A DNA stretch of 6,020 nucleotides. Origin: an uncultured Collinsella sp. GTDB lineage: Bacteria; Actinomycetota; Coriobacteriia; Coriobacteriales; Coriobacteriaceae. The notes under the pieces were generated by a model. It was not told where the DNA came from and made no database searches. It was given only the letters and a program-made list of their open reading frames with translations. The position numbers were made by a program, and so were the translations under genes. Position 1 is the first letter of the stretch; each line of letters starts with the position of its first letter. Shown piece after piece: positions 1-5,915 of this stretch. The stretch covers positions 1-6,020 of the forward strand of contig UROR01000121.1 in NCBI GenBank assembly GCA_900549535.1, in the 5' to 3' direction.

Positions 1-191
1 GGACCCGTACCCGTTCTGGCTGGATTAATGGATGGAAACGGATGTTCTATCGGGACACACATTTTGTCCTATAAGCCCGAAAACGACCCAGAGCGAGCAA
101 GGTGACGTGAAAGAGGAGGGCATTGACCTTCTGGTCATGCCCGACGATTGAACGCCAGATTGCCGCTTAGGGGCGTTTGTAGCGTCGAGCC
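1..191. other. Left flank without a confidently recognised gene
   Basis: I recognise no known gene here. On the plus strand, frame 2 opens with DPYPFWLD and stops at 26-28, which could be the last residues of a gene entering from the left. The same frame then has a 39-codon ORF starting with ATG at 32 and ending at TGA 149-151; its last residues, EEGIDLLVMPDD, look protein-like, but there is no convincing ribosome binding site. A second ATG at 28-30 overlaps the TAA (TAATG) and gives a 25-residue peptide. A weak inverted repeat, AACGCC at 151-156 with GGCGTT at 172-177, lies after the small ORF. No tRNA or riboswitch fold is apparent. The real content may be the tail of a plus-strand gene convergent with dapH. 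Confidence 0.3.
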
Positions 192-219
192 GTTGCGCGG
201 TTTGGTAAAACCGCGCAAC
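192..219 (-). terminator. Perfect hairpin after dapH, probable operon end
   Basis: An uninterrupted 12-bp inverted repeat (GTTGCGCGGTTT at 192-203 and AAACCGCGCAAC at 208-219) with a 4-base loop begins two bases beyond the dapH stop codon. Its position and strength fit a terminator or a 3'-end stabilising stem for the lysA-dapA-dapB-dapH transcript. On the minus strand the stem is followed by GGCTCG and no U-run, so it is not a canonical intrinsic terminator; it may act with Rho or protect the mRNA 3' end. It could also serve a plus-strand transcript arriving from the left, where the following bases are somewhat T-richer. Confidence 0.6.
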
Positions 220-221
220 TT

Positions 222-941
222 CTACAGCTTGCGCAGGCCCTCTTCCAGGCCAGTCTTGCTGTCGGTCTTCTCGTCGCGCATCTTGATGACGCGGGCGGGG
301 ACACCGGCCACGACGGCGCCGGCGGGGACATCCTCGACGCACACGGCGCCGGCGGCAACGACAGCGCCCTTGCCTACGTGCACGCCCTCCAGAACCACGG
401 CGTTGGCGCCGATCATGACGTCGTCCTCGATGATGACGGGCGTGGCGCTGGCGGGCTCAACGACGCCTGCCAGTACGGTGCCGGCGCCGATGTGGCAGTT
501 CTTGCCCACGGTTGCGCGGCCGCCCAGGACGGCGCCCATGTCGATCATGGAGCCCTCGCCGATAACGGAGCCGATGTTGATGATGGCGCCCATCATGATG
601 ACGGCGCGGTCGCCGATCTCGACGCGATCGCGGATGATCGCGCCCGGCTCAATGCGGGCGTTGATGCCCTTAAGGTCGAGCATGGGGACGGCGGAGTTGC
701 GGCAGTCATTCTCGACGTCGTAGTAGTCGATGGAGTTGGCATTGGCATCGAGGATGGCCTTGAGCTCATCCCAGTCGCCAAAGACGGTCTTGCCGCGACG
801 ACCGCCGTAGACGTGTGCATTGCCCCACTGGACCTTCATGCCCGGTTTCTCGCGCACGTACAGCTTGACGGGCGTCTTTTTGGGCGCAGTGGCGATGTAG
901 TTGATAATCTCCTGTGCATCCATCTCGGCTGCGTTGCTCAT
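222..941 (-). CDS. dapH: 2,3,4,5-tetrahydropyridine-2,6-dicarboxylate N-acetyltransferase (DapH/DapD acetylase type)
   Basis: Intact 239-residue enzyme that acetylates L-2,3,4,5-tetrahydrodipicolinate with acetyl-CoA, committing the pathway to N-acetylated intermediates. An N-terminal alpha/beta domain (about residues 1-90, with STPV-like KKTPVKLYV at 22-30 and VENDCRNSAVPMLDLK at 76-91) precedes a left-handed beta-helix of hexapeptide repeats (about 92-215: IEPGAIIRDRVEIGDRAVIM, IGEGSMIDMGAVLGGRATVG, IGAGTVLAGV, IGANAVVLEGVHVGKGAVV). From memory this matches the Bacillus enzyme (~236 residues) almost segment by segment, which separates it from the succinyl-type DapD. ATG at 939-941 has AAAGGAG at 951-957 (minus strand) nine bases upstream. 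It is the last gene of the operon, 39 bases after dapB, and is followed by a hairpin. The deacetylase needed to remove this acetyl group is probably the divergent M20 gene, which is broken here. Confidence 0.95.
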   Translation of the reverse strand: MSNAAEMDAQEIINYIATAPKKTPVKLYVREKPGMKVQWGNAHVYGGRRGKTVFGDWDELKAILDANANSIDYYDVENDCRNSAVPMLDLKGINARIEPGAIIRDRVEIGDRAVIMMGAIINIGSVIGEGSMIDMGAVLGGRATVGKNCHIGAGTVLAGVVEPASATPVIIEDDVMIGANAVVLEGVHVGKGAVVAAGAVCVEDVPAGAVVAGVPARVIKMRDEKTDSKTGLEEGLRKL

Positions 942-980
942 ATGCTGTTTCTCCTTTGCGTGGATACGGTTGATATCTGG

Positions 981-1721
981 TTAGGCAAACATGACCTGGT
1001 CGAACGTATAGAAGCCGGGTTCGCGGGTGACGAGCTTCTGCGCGGCTGCCAAGGCGCCGTTGACAAAGATCTGACGGCTCGTGGCGCGATGCGTGAGCGT
1101 GACTTCCTCATCCTGGCCAAAGAAACTCACTTCGTGCACGCCGGCGACAGTACCGCCGCGCAGCGAGTGCATGCCGATCTCCTTGGGGTCGCGCGCGCCG
1201 CACATACCCTCGCGGCCATAGACGGGGTGATAGCCTGCCTCGGGCTCGGCCTCGACGACGGCATCGAGCAGCAACTTGGCTGTGCCGCTGGGGGCATCGA
1301 CCTTTTGGTTGTGGTGTGTCTCGACGATCTCGCAGTCAAAGCCGGGCAGCTCGCGTGTGGCCTGCGCTACCAGATGACGCAGGGCTGCAATACCGATGGA
1401 GTAATTGCCCGAGTGCATAACGCGGGCATTCTGGCCCAGCTCGCGCAGGCGGTCCATCTGCTCGGGGGTGTAGCCCGTGGTGCCCGAGACCAACGCGGCG
1501 CCCGTGCGCTCGACATAGGCGACGACGGCATCGAAGGTAACGACGTTCGAGAAGTCGATGATGACGTCGGCTGCCGGGGCGTCCTCGAGCTCGGACAGAT
1601 CAAAACCGATCTGGGCGACGATATCAAAAACGGGCTGACCGGCGGCGTCGACAACGCCCTCGGCGGTAGTGCGGATGAGCGAGCCCATGCGGCCCGTTCC
1701 CATAATGACAGTCTTAATCAA
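981..1721 (-). CDS. dapB: 4-hydroxy-tetrahydrodipicolinate reductase
   Basis: Intact 246-residue NAD(P)H-dependent cytoplasmic reductase that converts the DapA product to tetrahydrodipicolinate. The nucleotide-binding GTGRMG is at residues 8-13, DFSNV at 56-60 and GTTGYT at 80-85. The family signature ETHHNQKVDAPSGTA is at 134-148, where H136, H137 and K140 align with the catalytic/binding His-His-Lys of the E. coli enzyme (family knowledge). Length is in the normal 240-270 range. The start is TTG at 1719-1721: it places the Rossmann motif at the usual distance from the N-terminus and has AAGGGAG nine bases upstream. The next ATG (codon 7) would cut into the first beta strand. The start overlaps the end of dapA by 8 bases, implying translational coupling. 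Confidence 0.95.
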   Translation of the reverse strand: MIKTVIMGTGRMGSLIRTTAEGVVDAAGQPVFDIVAQIGFDLSELEDAPAADVIIDFSNVVTFDAVVAYVERTGAALVSGTTGYTPEQMDRLRELGQNARVMHSGNYSIGIAALRHLVAQATRELPGFDCEIVETHHNQKVDAPSGTAKLLLDAVVEAEPEAGYHPVYGREGMCGARDPKEIGMHSLRGGTVAGVHEVSFFGQDEEVTLTHRATSRQIFVNGALAAAQKLVTREPGFYTFDQVMFA

Positions 1722-2604
1722 GCAGACCAGCTCCCTTCAGAGCATCGGTAAGTGCAGCGCGCGTGTCGTCTGCCATGGGGCACAGCGGCATACGGTAGTT
1801 TGCCTCGATCATGCCCATCTGGGCGAGCGCTTCCTTGACGGGGATGGGGTTGACCTCGCTAAAGAGGGCGTTGATGAGCGGCTGGCCGGCAATCTGGATG
1901 TCGCGGGCGCGCTCCACGTCGCCGTCCAGGTAGGCGCGGCACATGTCATGCACGAGCTGCGGCTGAACGTCGGCCCACACGCTGATGGTGCCCGAGGCGC
2001 CCAGGCTCATGAGCGGCACGGTGAGCGCGTCCTCGCCCGAGTACATGCGGAAGTCGTCGGACAGCAGGTGGGCAATCTTGGCCGCGTAGGCGACGTTGCC
2101 CGAGGCTTCCTTAATACCCATGATGTTGGGGTGCGCGGCCAAGCGCTCTACGTTGCGCTCGCTGATGCCGCAGCCGCAGCGGCCGGGGATGTTGTACAGG
2201 ATGCAGGGGATGTCCACGGCATCGGCGACGGTCTTAAAGTGCTGATAGATACCCTCTTCATTGGACTTGTTGTAGTAGGGGGTGATGAGCAGCAGGCCGT
2301 CGGCTCCCAAGCCCTGGTAGGTGAGCGACTTGGTGAGCATCGTCTGCGTGGAGTTGGAGCCCGAGCCGGCGATGACGGGGACGCGTCCCGCAACATGCTT
2401 GACCACGGCGGCGACGACGGAGTTGTCCTCGTCATCGGTCATCGTGGCGCTCTCGCCGGTGGTGCCCAGGGTGAGGATGGCGTCGGTGCCGTTTTGCAGG
2501 TGGAAATCGATAAGGCACTCGAGCGCGTCAAAGTCGACGCTGCCGTCCTTTTTAAACGGCGTGACGAGGGCGACGATCGAGCCCTCGAGGTTGCGGATAT
2601 CCAT
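1714..2604 (-). CDS. dapA: 4-hydroxy-tetrahydrodipicolinate synthase
   Basis: Intact 296-residue class I aldolase that condenses pyruvate with L-aspartate-4-semialdehyde, the first committed step to DAP and lysine. The TIM barrel carries GTTGES at residues 47-52 (T48/T49 of the proton relay), YYNKSNEEG at 110-118, YNIPGR at 137-142 (catalytic Y137, substrate-binding R142) and GIKEASGN at 163-170 with Schiff-base lysine K165. Length and motif spacing match the E. coli-type enzyme. The start at ATG 2602-2604 is supported by AAGGAG six bases upstream and by a family-like N-terminus (MDIRNLEGSIVALVTPF). Oddly, the frame stays open upstream into the lysA C-terminal coding region, with no stop between the two genes. 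The 3' end overlaps dapB by 8 bases. As part of the operon it should answer to the lysine riboswitch. Confidence 0.95.
   Translation of the reverse strand: MDIRNLEGSIVALVTPFKKDGSVDFDALECLIDFHLQNGTDAILTLGTTGESATMTDDEDNSVVAAVVKHVAGRVPVIAGSGSNSTQTMLTKSLTYQGLGADGLLLITPYYNKSNEEGIYQHFKTVADAVDIPCILYNIPGRCGCGISERNVERLAAHPNIMGIKEASGNVAYAAKIAHLLSDDFRMYSGEDALTVPLMSLGASGTISVWADVQPQLVHDMCRAYLDGDVERARDIQIAGQPLINALFSEVNPIPVKEALAQMGMIEANYRMPLCPMADDTRAALTDALKGAGLLD
1731..1737 (-). promoter_or_regulatory. Ribosome binding site that fixes the TTG start of dapB
   Basis: AAGGGAG on the minus strand, inside the last codons of dapA and nine bases before the TTG at 1719-1721. It decides for TTG over the ATG at codon 7 of dapB, since no comparable site precedes that ATG. 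Confidence 0.7.
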
Positions 2605-2610
2605 GTTCTT

Positions 2611-2616
2611 CTCCTT
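2611..2616 (-). promoter_or_regulatory. Ribosome binding site of dapA, inside the open lysA frame
   Basis: AAGGAG on the minus strand, six bases before ATG 2602-2604. It supports independent translation of dapA even though the lysA C-terminal frame reads straight through this site, where it encodes AKEKN. Confidence 0.75.
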
Positions 2617-3382
2617 CGCTTCCGCGATCTGGATGCGTTTGTTCCATTGGGCGGCGACGGCCAGGCTCTCGTCCTGGGCGCGACGACGAGCGCTTTCGGC
2701 ACGCGATTTGGCCAGCAGCTCACGGCCGCACGGCAGCACGTCGAGCGTGGCAAAATAATCGCCCGGGCGCTCGGCGCGGCGGATAAGGTCGGCCGAGCCG
2801 TCGGGGCGCAGCAGCACCTCGGCGGAGCGCAGGCGGCCGTTGTAGTTGTAGCCCATGGAGTAGCCATGCGCGCCGGTATCGTGGATCACGAGCACATCAC
2901 CCATGTCGATCTGCGGCAGCTCACGGTCGATGGCGAACTTATCGTTGTTCTCGCACAAGTTGCCCGTGATGTCATACGTGTTCGTGACCGGTGCTGCGGT
3001 CTTGTCAGGGCCACCCGGCTGTCCCATTACCGTAATGTGGTGGTAGGCACCATACATAGCGGGACGAATGAGGTCGACGGCGCTTGCGTCCACGCCGATA
3101 TAGTCCTTGTAAATCTGCTTCTCGTGGATGGCCTTGGTGACCAGGCAGCCATAGGGGCCCATCATAAAGCGGCCCATCTCGGTGCAGATGGCCACATCGC
3201 TCATGCCGGAAGGAACCAGGATTTCGTCGTAGGCCGCGTGCACTCCCTCGCCGATGGCGTGAATGTCGTTGGCCTGCTGCTCGGGCAGATAGGGGATGCC
3301 GACGCCGCCGGACAGATTGATAAAGGCGACATGTGCGCCCGTTTCACGCTCCAGGCGCACGGCAAGTTCAAAGAGGGTACGT

Positions 3383-3392
3383 GCGAGCGAGC
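3383..3392 (-). repeat. 4-bp tandem duplication causing the lysA frameshift
   Basis: The plus strand reads GCGAGCGAGC, two and a half copies of GCGA (CTCG CTCG in the coding sense). With one copy removed, the lysA frame reads ...YYPKLARTLFELA..., matching the family pattern at this place (typically YYPxLAxxLFELA, from memory) with no extra residue. Removing a single base would instead leave one residue too many. A slippage-type 4-base insertion is therefore the simplest explanation. The array is too short to suggest an evolved phase-variation tract. Confidence 0.75.
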
Positions 3393-4030
3393 TTGGGGTA
3401 GTAGTCGTTGGTGACGGTGTTGCTGGCAAGGAATGCGTGGATGCCATAGTTTTCGGCGCCCTTGGCCTTGAGCATGCGGAACGCGTCGAAGAGTTGCTCG
3501 GTGGTCATGCCGTACTTGGAGTCGCCGGGGTTGTCCATGATGCCGTTGGAGAGCTGGAACAGGCCGCCCGGGTTAAAACGGCAGCTGACCGTCTTGGGGA
3601 TGGGGCCCGCGACGCGCTCAAAGAACTCGATATGGCTGATGTCGTCAAAGTTGACGATGGCGCCCAGCTTGTCGGCGAGCTCAAAATCCGCCGCCGGCGT
3701 GTCGTTGGACGAGAACATGATGTCGTGGCCGGTGATACCCAGTGAGCGGGCGATCATGAGCTCGGTATAGCTCGAGCAATCGCAGCCGCAGCCGTATTCG
3801 TTGAGGATGGAGATGAGTGCCGGGTTAGGGTTGGCCTTGACGGCATAGTATTCCTTAAAGCCCGGGTTCCACGCAAAGGCGTCGCGCACCTCTTGCATGT
3901 TGCGGCGGATGCCCGCCTCGTCGTATAGGTGAAACGGCGTGGGGAACTGCTCGACGATATGCTCGAGCGTTTCCTTGTCCACAAACGGCTGTTTGGCCGC
4001 ATATGCTTCGTTGGGGGTCAATGCCATGTC

Positions 4031-4098
4031 CCGTAAACCTCGCTATCCAGACGGCGCCATCGGCGCATCGAATCCGCATAGCGTGGACCCCATGTCCG
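4031..4098 (-). promoter_or_regulatory. Expression platform between riboswitch and lysA
   Basis: The leader between the riboswitch and the lysA start contains GGATAGCG (4048-4041) directly followed by AGG, so GAGG at 4041-4038 is the likely lysA Shine-Dalgarno. This segment is perfectly complementary over 8 bases to the 3' strand of riboswitch helix P1 (CGCTATCC, 4105-4098), and over 6 bases to a nearer CGCTAT (4083-4078). A GCGCC/GGCGC hairpin lies between the latter pair. No U-run terminator is seen, so control is probably at translation initiation or by Rho. Which pairing forms with and without lysine cannot be settled by eye. Confidence 0.5.
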
Positions 4099-4255
4099 GA
4101 TAGCGCTCCCGCATTGCTGCAGACAGTCCTGCGGGTGTTTCCCGCAGGCCCACCAGGTTGTTCGTGCCCGAAAAACCCAGTTCGGCGGGTTTCGCCTCCC
4201 CGCGGGGTCAAAGCCTGCCGGCTCGCCCGCGGCTCTTCGTGCCCGCGCCTCTATC
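4099..4255 (-). promoter_or_regulatory. Lysine riboswitch (L-box) upstream of lysA
   Basis: The minus-strand leader has the order of conserved L-box parts. P1 5' strand GATAG is followed by AGGCGCGG (4255-4243). A long P2 arm is built on CCGCGGG/CCCGCGG. Then comes the core GAGGCGAAACCCGCCGAACTGGG and a P3 arm whose tip TTCG/CGAA closes a GGCA loop. P4 is a perfect 8-bp stem CCTGCGGG/CCCGCAGG (4148-4141 with 4135-4128). A short P5 has a GCAA tetraloop, followed by GGGAGCG and the P1 3' strand CTATC (4103-4099), fully complementary to GATAG. The family (Rfam lysine riboswitch) binds L-lysine and normally represses lysine genes; its place before lysA-dapA-dapB-dapH fits that role. Identified by recalled consensus, not by a covariance search. 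Confidence 0.87.
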
Positions 4256-4266
4256 AAGTGGTAACG

Positions 4267-4295
4267 ACCCTACCACGTTGCACTTTACCAAACAA
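4267..4295 (-). promoter_or_regulatory. Probable promoter of the lysA-dapA-dapB-dapH operon
   Basis: On the minus strand, TTGTTT (4295-4290) and TAGGGT (4272-4267) are separated by exactly 17 bases, and transcription would begin just before the riboswitch P1 helix. TAGGGT keeps the T-A----T skeleton typical of -10 boxes in high-GC Gram-positives. The -35 box directly abuts the -35 box of the divergent plus-strand promoter. Confidence 0.55.
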
Positions 4296-4312
4296 GAGTA
4301 TTCGTATATAAC
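4284..4312 (+). promoter_or_regulatory. Probable promoter of the M20 deacetylase gene
   Basis: TTTACC (4284-4289), a 17-base spacer and TATAAC (4307-4312) form a good sigma-70-type promoter in an AT-rich patch. Transcription from about 4319 gives a leader of about 87 bases before ATG 4406. The leader contains a 4-codon upstream ORF (ATG 4368, TGA 4380-4382). The spacer includes the -35 hexamer of the opposite-strand operon promoter, so the two promoters cannot be occupied independently. Confidence 0.6.
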
Positions 4313-4405
4313 GTTTAAAAAATGCAGCGTTTTGCTAGAAACATGCACACAACAATCCTGCGTCACCATGGATGGCAACTGATGCGCTCCACGAAAGGAA
4401 TCTCT

Positions 4406-5573
4406 ATGACCGAGCTCCAAGAACTCCGTCGCTATCGTCGCGATCTCCATCGCATTCCGGAGCTCGATTTCGATCTTCCGCAGACCATCGCCTATATCGA
4501 GGACGTGCTGGCACCGCTCGACTGCGAGGTAGTTCATCCGTGTCCGAGTTGTGTCTGTGCGTTTTTCGATGCTGGCGTGGGCGCCTCGCATGCTACGGCG
4601 ATTCGTGCCGATATGGACGCGCTGCCCATCGAGGAGGCGACGGGCGCGGCTTTCGCTTCGTGTCATCCCGGCAAGATGCATGCCTGCGGCCACGATGGGC
4701 ATATGGCTATGGCACTTGCCGCCGCAACCTATGTGGACCGTACGATTCGCGAGCAGCCGGGTGCGCTTAAGCGCAACGTGCGGTGGTGCCAAGACGGTGT
4801 GCGAAAGCGGCGTGTTCGAGCGCTGTGGCGTCGACCGCATCTTCGGGTTTCATGTTTGGCCCGACCTTCCCGCCGGCATGCTGGCGAGCTGTTCTGGCCC
4901 ACTGTTGGCGCGCTCGAGCGAGACGCATATCCACATCCACGGAGCGAGCATCCATATCGCCAAGACCTACGGCGTGCCGGTCGAGGAGTCGCACGATGCG
5001 GCCCTGGCGGCAGCGAAGTTTTTGGTTGCCGAGCGCGAGCTGATGGACGAGCTGGGCGCCAACGAGCCCTGCATCGGTAAGTTTGGCTTGCTGCAGGCTG
5101 GTACGGTCTGCAATGCGGTGGCGGGGGAGGCACACGTCGCCGGCAGCCTGCGTGTGTTTACGGACGATATGTTCGACCGTGCGCGCGAGGGCGTACGCCG
5201 CGTGCTGGACGAGGCCTGTGCCGCGACGGGCTGTACGTATGATCTGGACTTTGCTGAAGGGTATCCGCCGGTCGATAACGATCCCGAGCTGTTTGCCCAC
5301 ATTGCACCCGCCCTTCCCGAGTTGCAACTCATTGACGAGCCGTTGCTGATTGCCGAGGATTTTGCCTTCTATCAGCGTCATCTGCCGGGAGTGTTTTTCT
5401 TGCTGGGCACGGGCGTGCCGGCCGGGCAAGACAACCCAAATGACGCCGAGAGCTGCCCTGCTTACGCGACAAGCGCCCTGCATACCGACACCATGCTCTT
5501 TGACGAGAAGATCCTGCTCGAAGGCCTCGACGTCTACAAGCGACTGCTTTCGCTTGATTGGGTCTCTGTGTAA
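4406..5573 (+). pseudogene. M20-family amidohydrolase, probable N-acetyldiaminopimelate deacetylase, inactivated by internal deletion
   Basis: M20D metallopeptidase-fold hydrolase; next to dapH it probably removes the acetyl group from N-acetyl-LL-DAP. The 5' part is in frame to V125 (4780): RRDLHRIPELDF at 11-22, IRADMDALPIEE at 66-77, and MHACGHDGHM at 91-100 with metal ligands Cys94 and His96. From 4782 the match continues one frame over: GGAKTVCESGVF, FGFHVWPDLPAGM, HGASIHIA, LLQAGTVCNAVAGEAHVAGS, AEDFAFYQRHLPGVFFLLGTG and LHTDTMLFDE, ending at TAA 5571-5573. Relatives have about 11 residues like LLVFQPAEETT between the halves; their loss together with the frame change implies roughly 32 deleted bases. 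The lost motif holds the catalytic base Glu and the next metal-ligand Glu, so even a frame-corrected product should be inactive. AAAGGA (4394-4399) lies 6 bases before ATG 4406; longer in-frame starts lack such a site. A generic N-acyl amino acid amidohydrolase is the alternative. Confidence 0.87.
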
Positions 5574-5600
5574 TTTACTCAGAAAATACGAACAAATGTT

Positions 5601-5609
5601 TGCTATAAT
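5601..5609 (+). promoter_or_regulatory. Extended -10 promoter before the toxin gene
   Basis: TGCTATAAT is a perfect extended -10 element (TGn plus TATAAT). No good -35 lies 17 bases upstream, as expected for extended -10 promoters. The region 5581-5640 is about 30 percent GC, far below the dap genes. AACA-AA-TGTT at 5591-5600 is a small inverted repeat just upstream and could be an operator half. The next gene starts 52 bases downstream. Confidence 0.55.
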
Positions 5610-5637
5610 TTAGGTGTAAGTCTATAGAAACGTTTGA

Positions 5638-5648
5638 CGTTATTAACG
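5638..5648. repeat. Small palindrome between promoter and toxin start
   Basis: CGTTA-T-TAACG is a perfect 5-bp inverted repeat around one base. It sits 12 bases before ATG 5661 and just before the ribosome binding site AAGG (5650-5653). Type II toxin-antitoxin operons are often repressed through palindromes in this region, so it may be an operator. The site is short enough to occur by chance. Confidence 0.35.
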
Positions 5649-5660
5649 CAAGGCGATACT

Positions 5661-5915
5661 ATGATTGCATCCTATAAAGACAGAGATACCGAGCACTTTG
5701 CTATGGGTATTCGGGTCAAGAAGTTTGCTCCCTTTGAGCGTGTTGCTTTGAGGAAGATTCGACAGCTTCAGGTCTGCGTTTCTCTTGATGACCTCCGCGT
5801 CCCTCCGGGCAATCGTCTTGAAGCGCTGAAGGGCGATCGCGCCGGTCAATATAGCATCCGTGTCAATGAGCGCTATCGGGTTTGCTTTGAGTGGAGACGG
5901 GGGGTGTTCCTATAG
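5661..5915 (+). CDS. HigB/RelE-family toxin (plasmid maintenance killer type), C-terminally truncated
   Basis: An 84-residue protein of the HigB family, ribosome-dependent mRNA endonucleases of type II toxin-antitoxin systems. Residues 1-79 fit well: MIASYKDRDTEHF, VKKFAPF, RKIRQLQ, SLDDLRVPPGNRLEALKGDR at 41-60 and QYSIRVNERYRVCFEW at 63-78. K57 aligns with the active-site Lys of Proteus HigB (family knowledge). Normal members have about 92 residues and end in a tail like DVEIVDYH, whose Asp-Tyr-His are catalytic. Here the protein ends WRRGVFL, just after a run of six G (5899-5904). No frame restores the tail, so a changed 3' end or a recombination junction is more likely than a simple indel. 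ATG 5661 has AAGG seven bases upstream. The expected HigA antitoxin, normally just downstream, is not seen in the remaining 105 bases. Probably inactive. Confidence 0.8.
   Translation: MIASYKDRDTEHFAMGIRVKKFAPFERVALRKIRQLQVCVSLDDLRVPPGNRLEALKGDRAGQYSIRVNERYRVCFEWRRGVFL

Larger units (their letters stand above)
2605..4027 (-). pseudogene. lysA: Diaminopimelate decarboxylase, frameshifted at residue ~214
   Basis: LysA is a PLP enzyme that decarboxylates meso-DAP to L-lysine. The N-terminal frame runs from ATG 4027 to a stop at 3368-3370 (219 codons) and carries the PLP lysine K64 in YYAVKANPNP and the HAFLASNTVTN strand at 197-207. The rest continues in another frame: ELAVRLERETGAH, FINLSGGVGIPY, CTEMGRFMMGPYG and HDTGAHGYSMGYNYNGRLRSAE, the PLP-phosphate and C-terminal active-site segments. 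Removing one unit of a duplicated 4-mer at 3383-3392 restores YYPKLARTLFELA. The repaired protein has about 473 residues before the dapA ATG. Homology looks normal to about residue 428, then a charged, Ala/Arg/Glu-rich extension of about 45 residues runs into dapA without a stop. The start has only a weak GAGG ten bases upstream. First gene of the operon, under the lysine riboswitch. As sequenced, no full-length LysA is made. Confidence 0.88.

Noticed and set aside
378..1751. Long plus-strand ORF (457 codons) antisense to dapH and dapB
   Set aside because: Repetitive Ala/Asp/Gly/Val composition typical of the antisense frame of GC-rich genes; the opposite strand encodes clear DapH and DapB with ribosome binding sites.
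3366..3400. Programmed ribosomal frameshift in lysA
   Set aside because: No slippery heptamer or obvious stimulatory structure, and the 4-bp duplication explains the shift exactly.
1669..3414. Long plus-strand ORF (581 codons) antisense to dapA and the lysA C-terminal half
   Set aside because: Shadow frame; no recognisable domains, and dapA and lysA on the other strand carry complete motifs.
4128..4148. Stem CCTGCGGG/CCCGCAGG as an intrinsic terminator
   Set aside because: It falls exactly where helix P4 of the lysine riboswitch belongs and has no U-run.
4018..4257. Minus-strand ORFs of 79 and 118 codons across the leader and lysA start
   Set aside because: They run through the riboswitch fold or overlap lysA in another frame and show no domain features.
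4322..4405. Upstream start codons extending the M20 protein (ATG 4322, 4343, 4382)
   Set aside because: None has a good ribosome binding site; ATG 4406 has AAAGGA at correct spacing and gives the family-like N-terminus.
5634..5660. TTG at 5634 as start of the toxin gene
   Set aside because: It would add nine residues and translate through the palindrome; ATG 5661 has AAGG upstream and the standard N-terminus.
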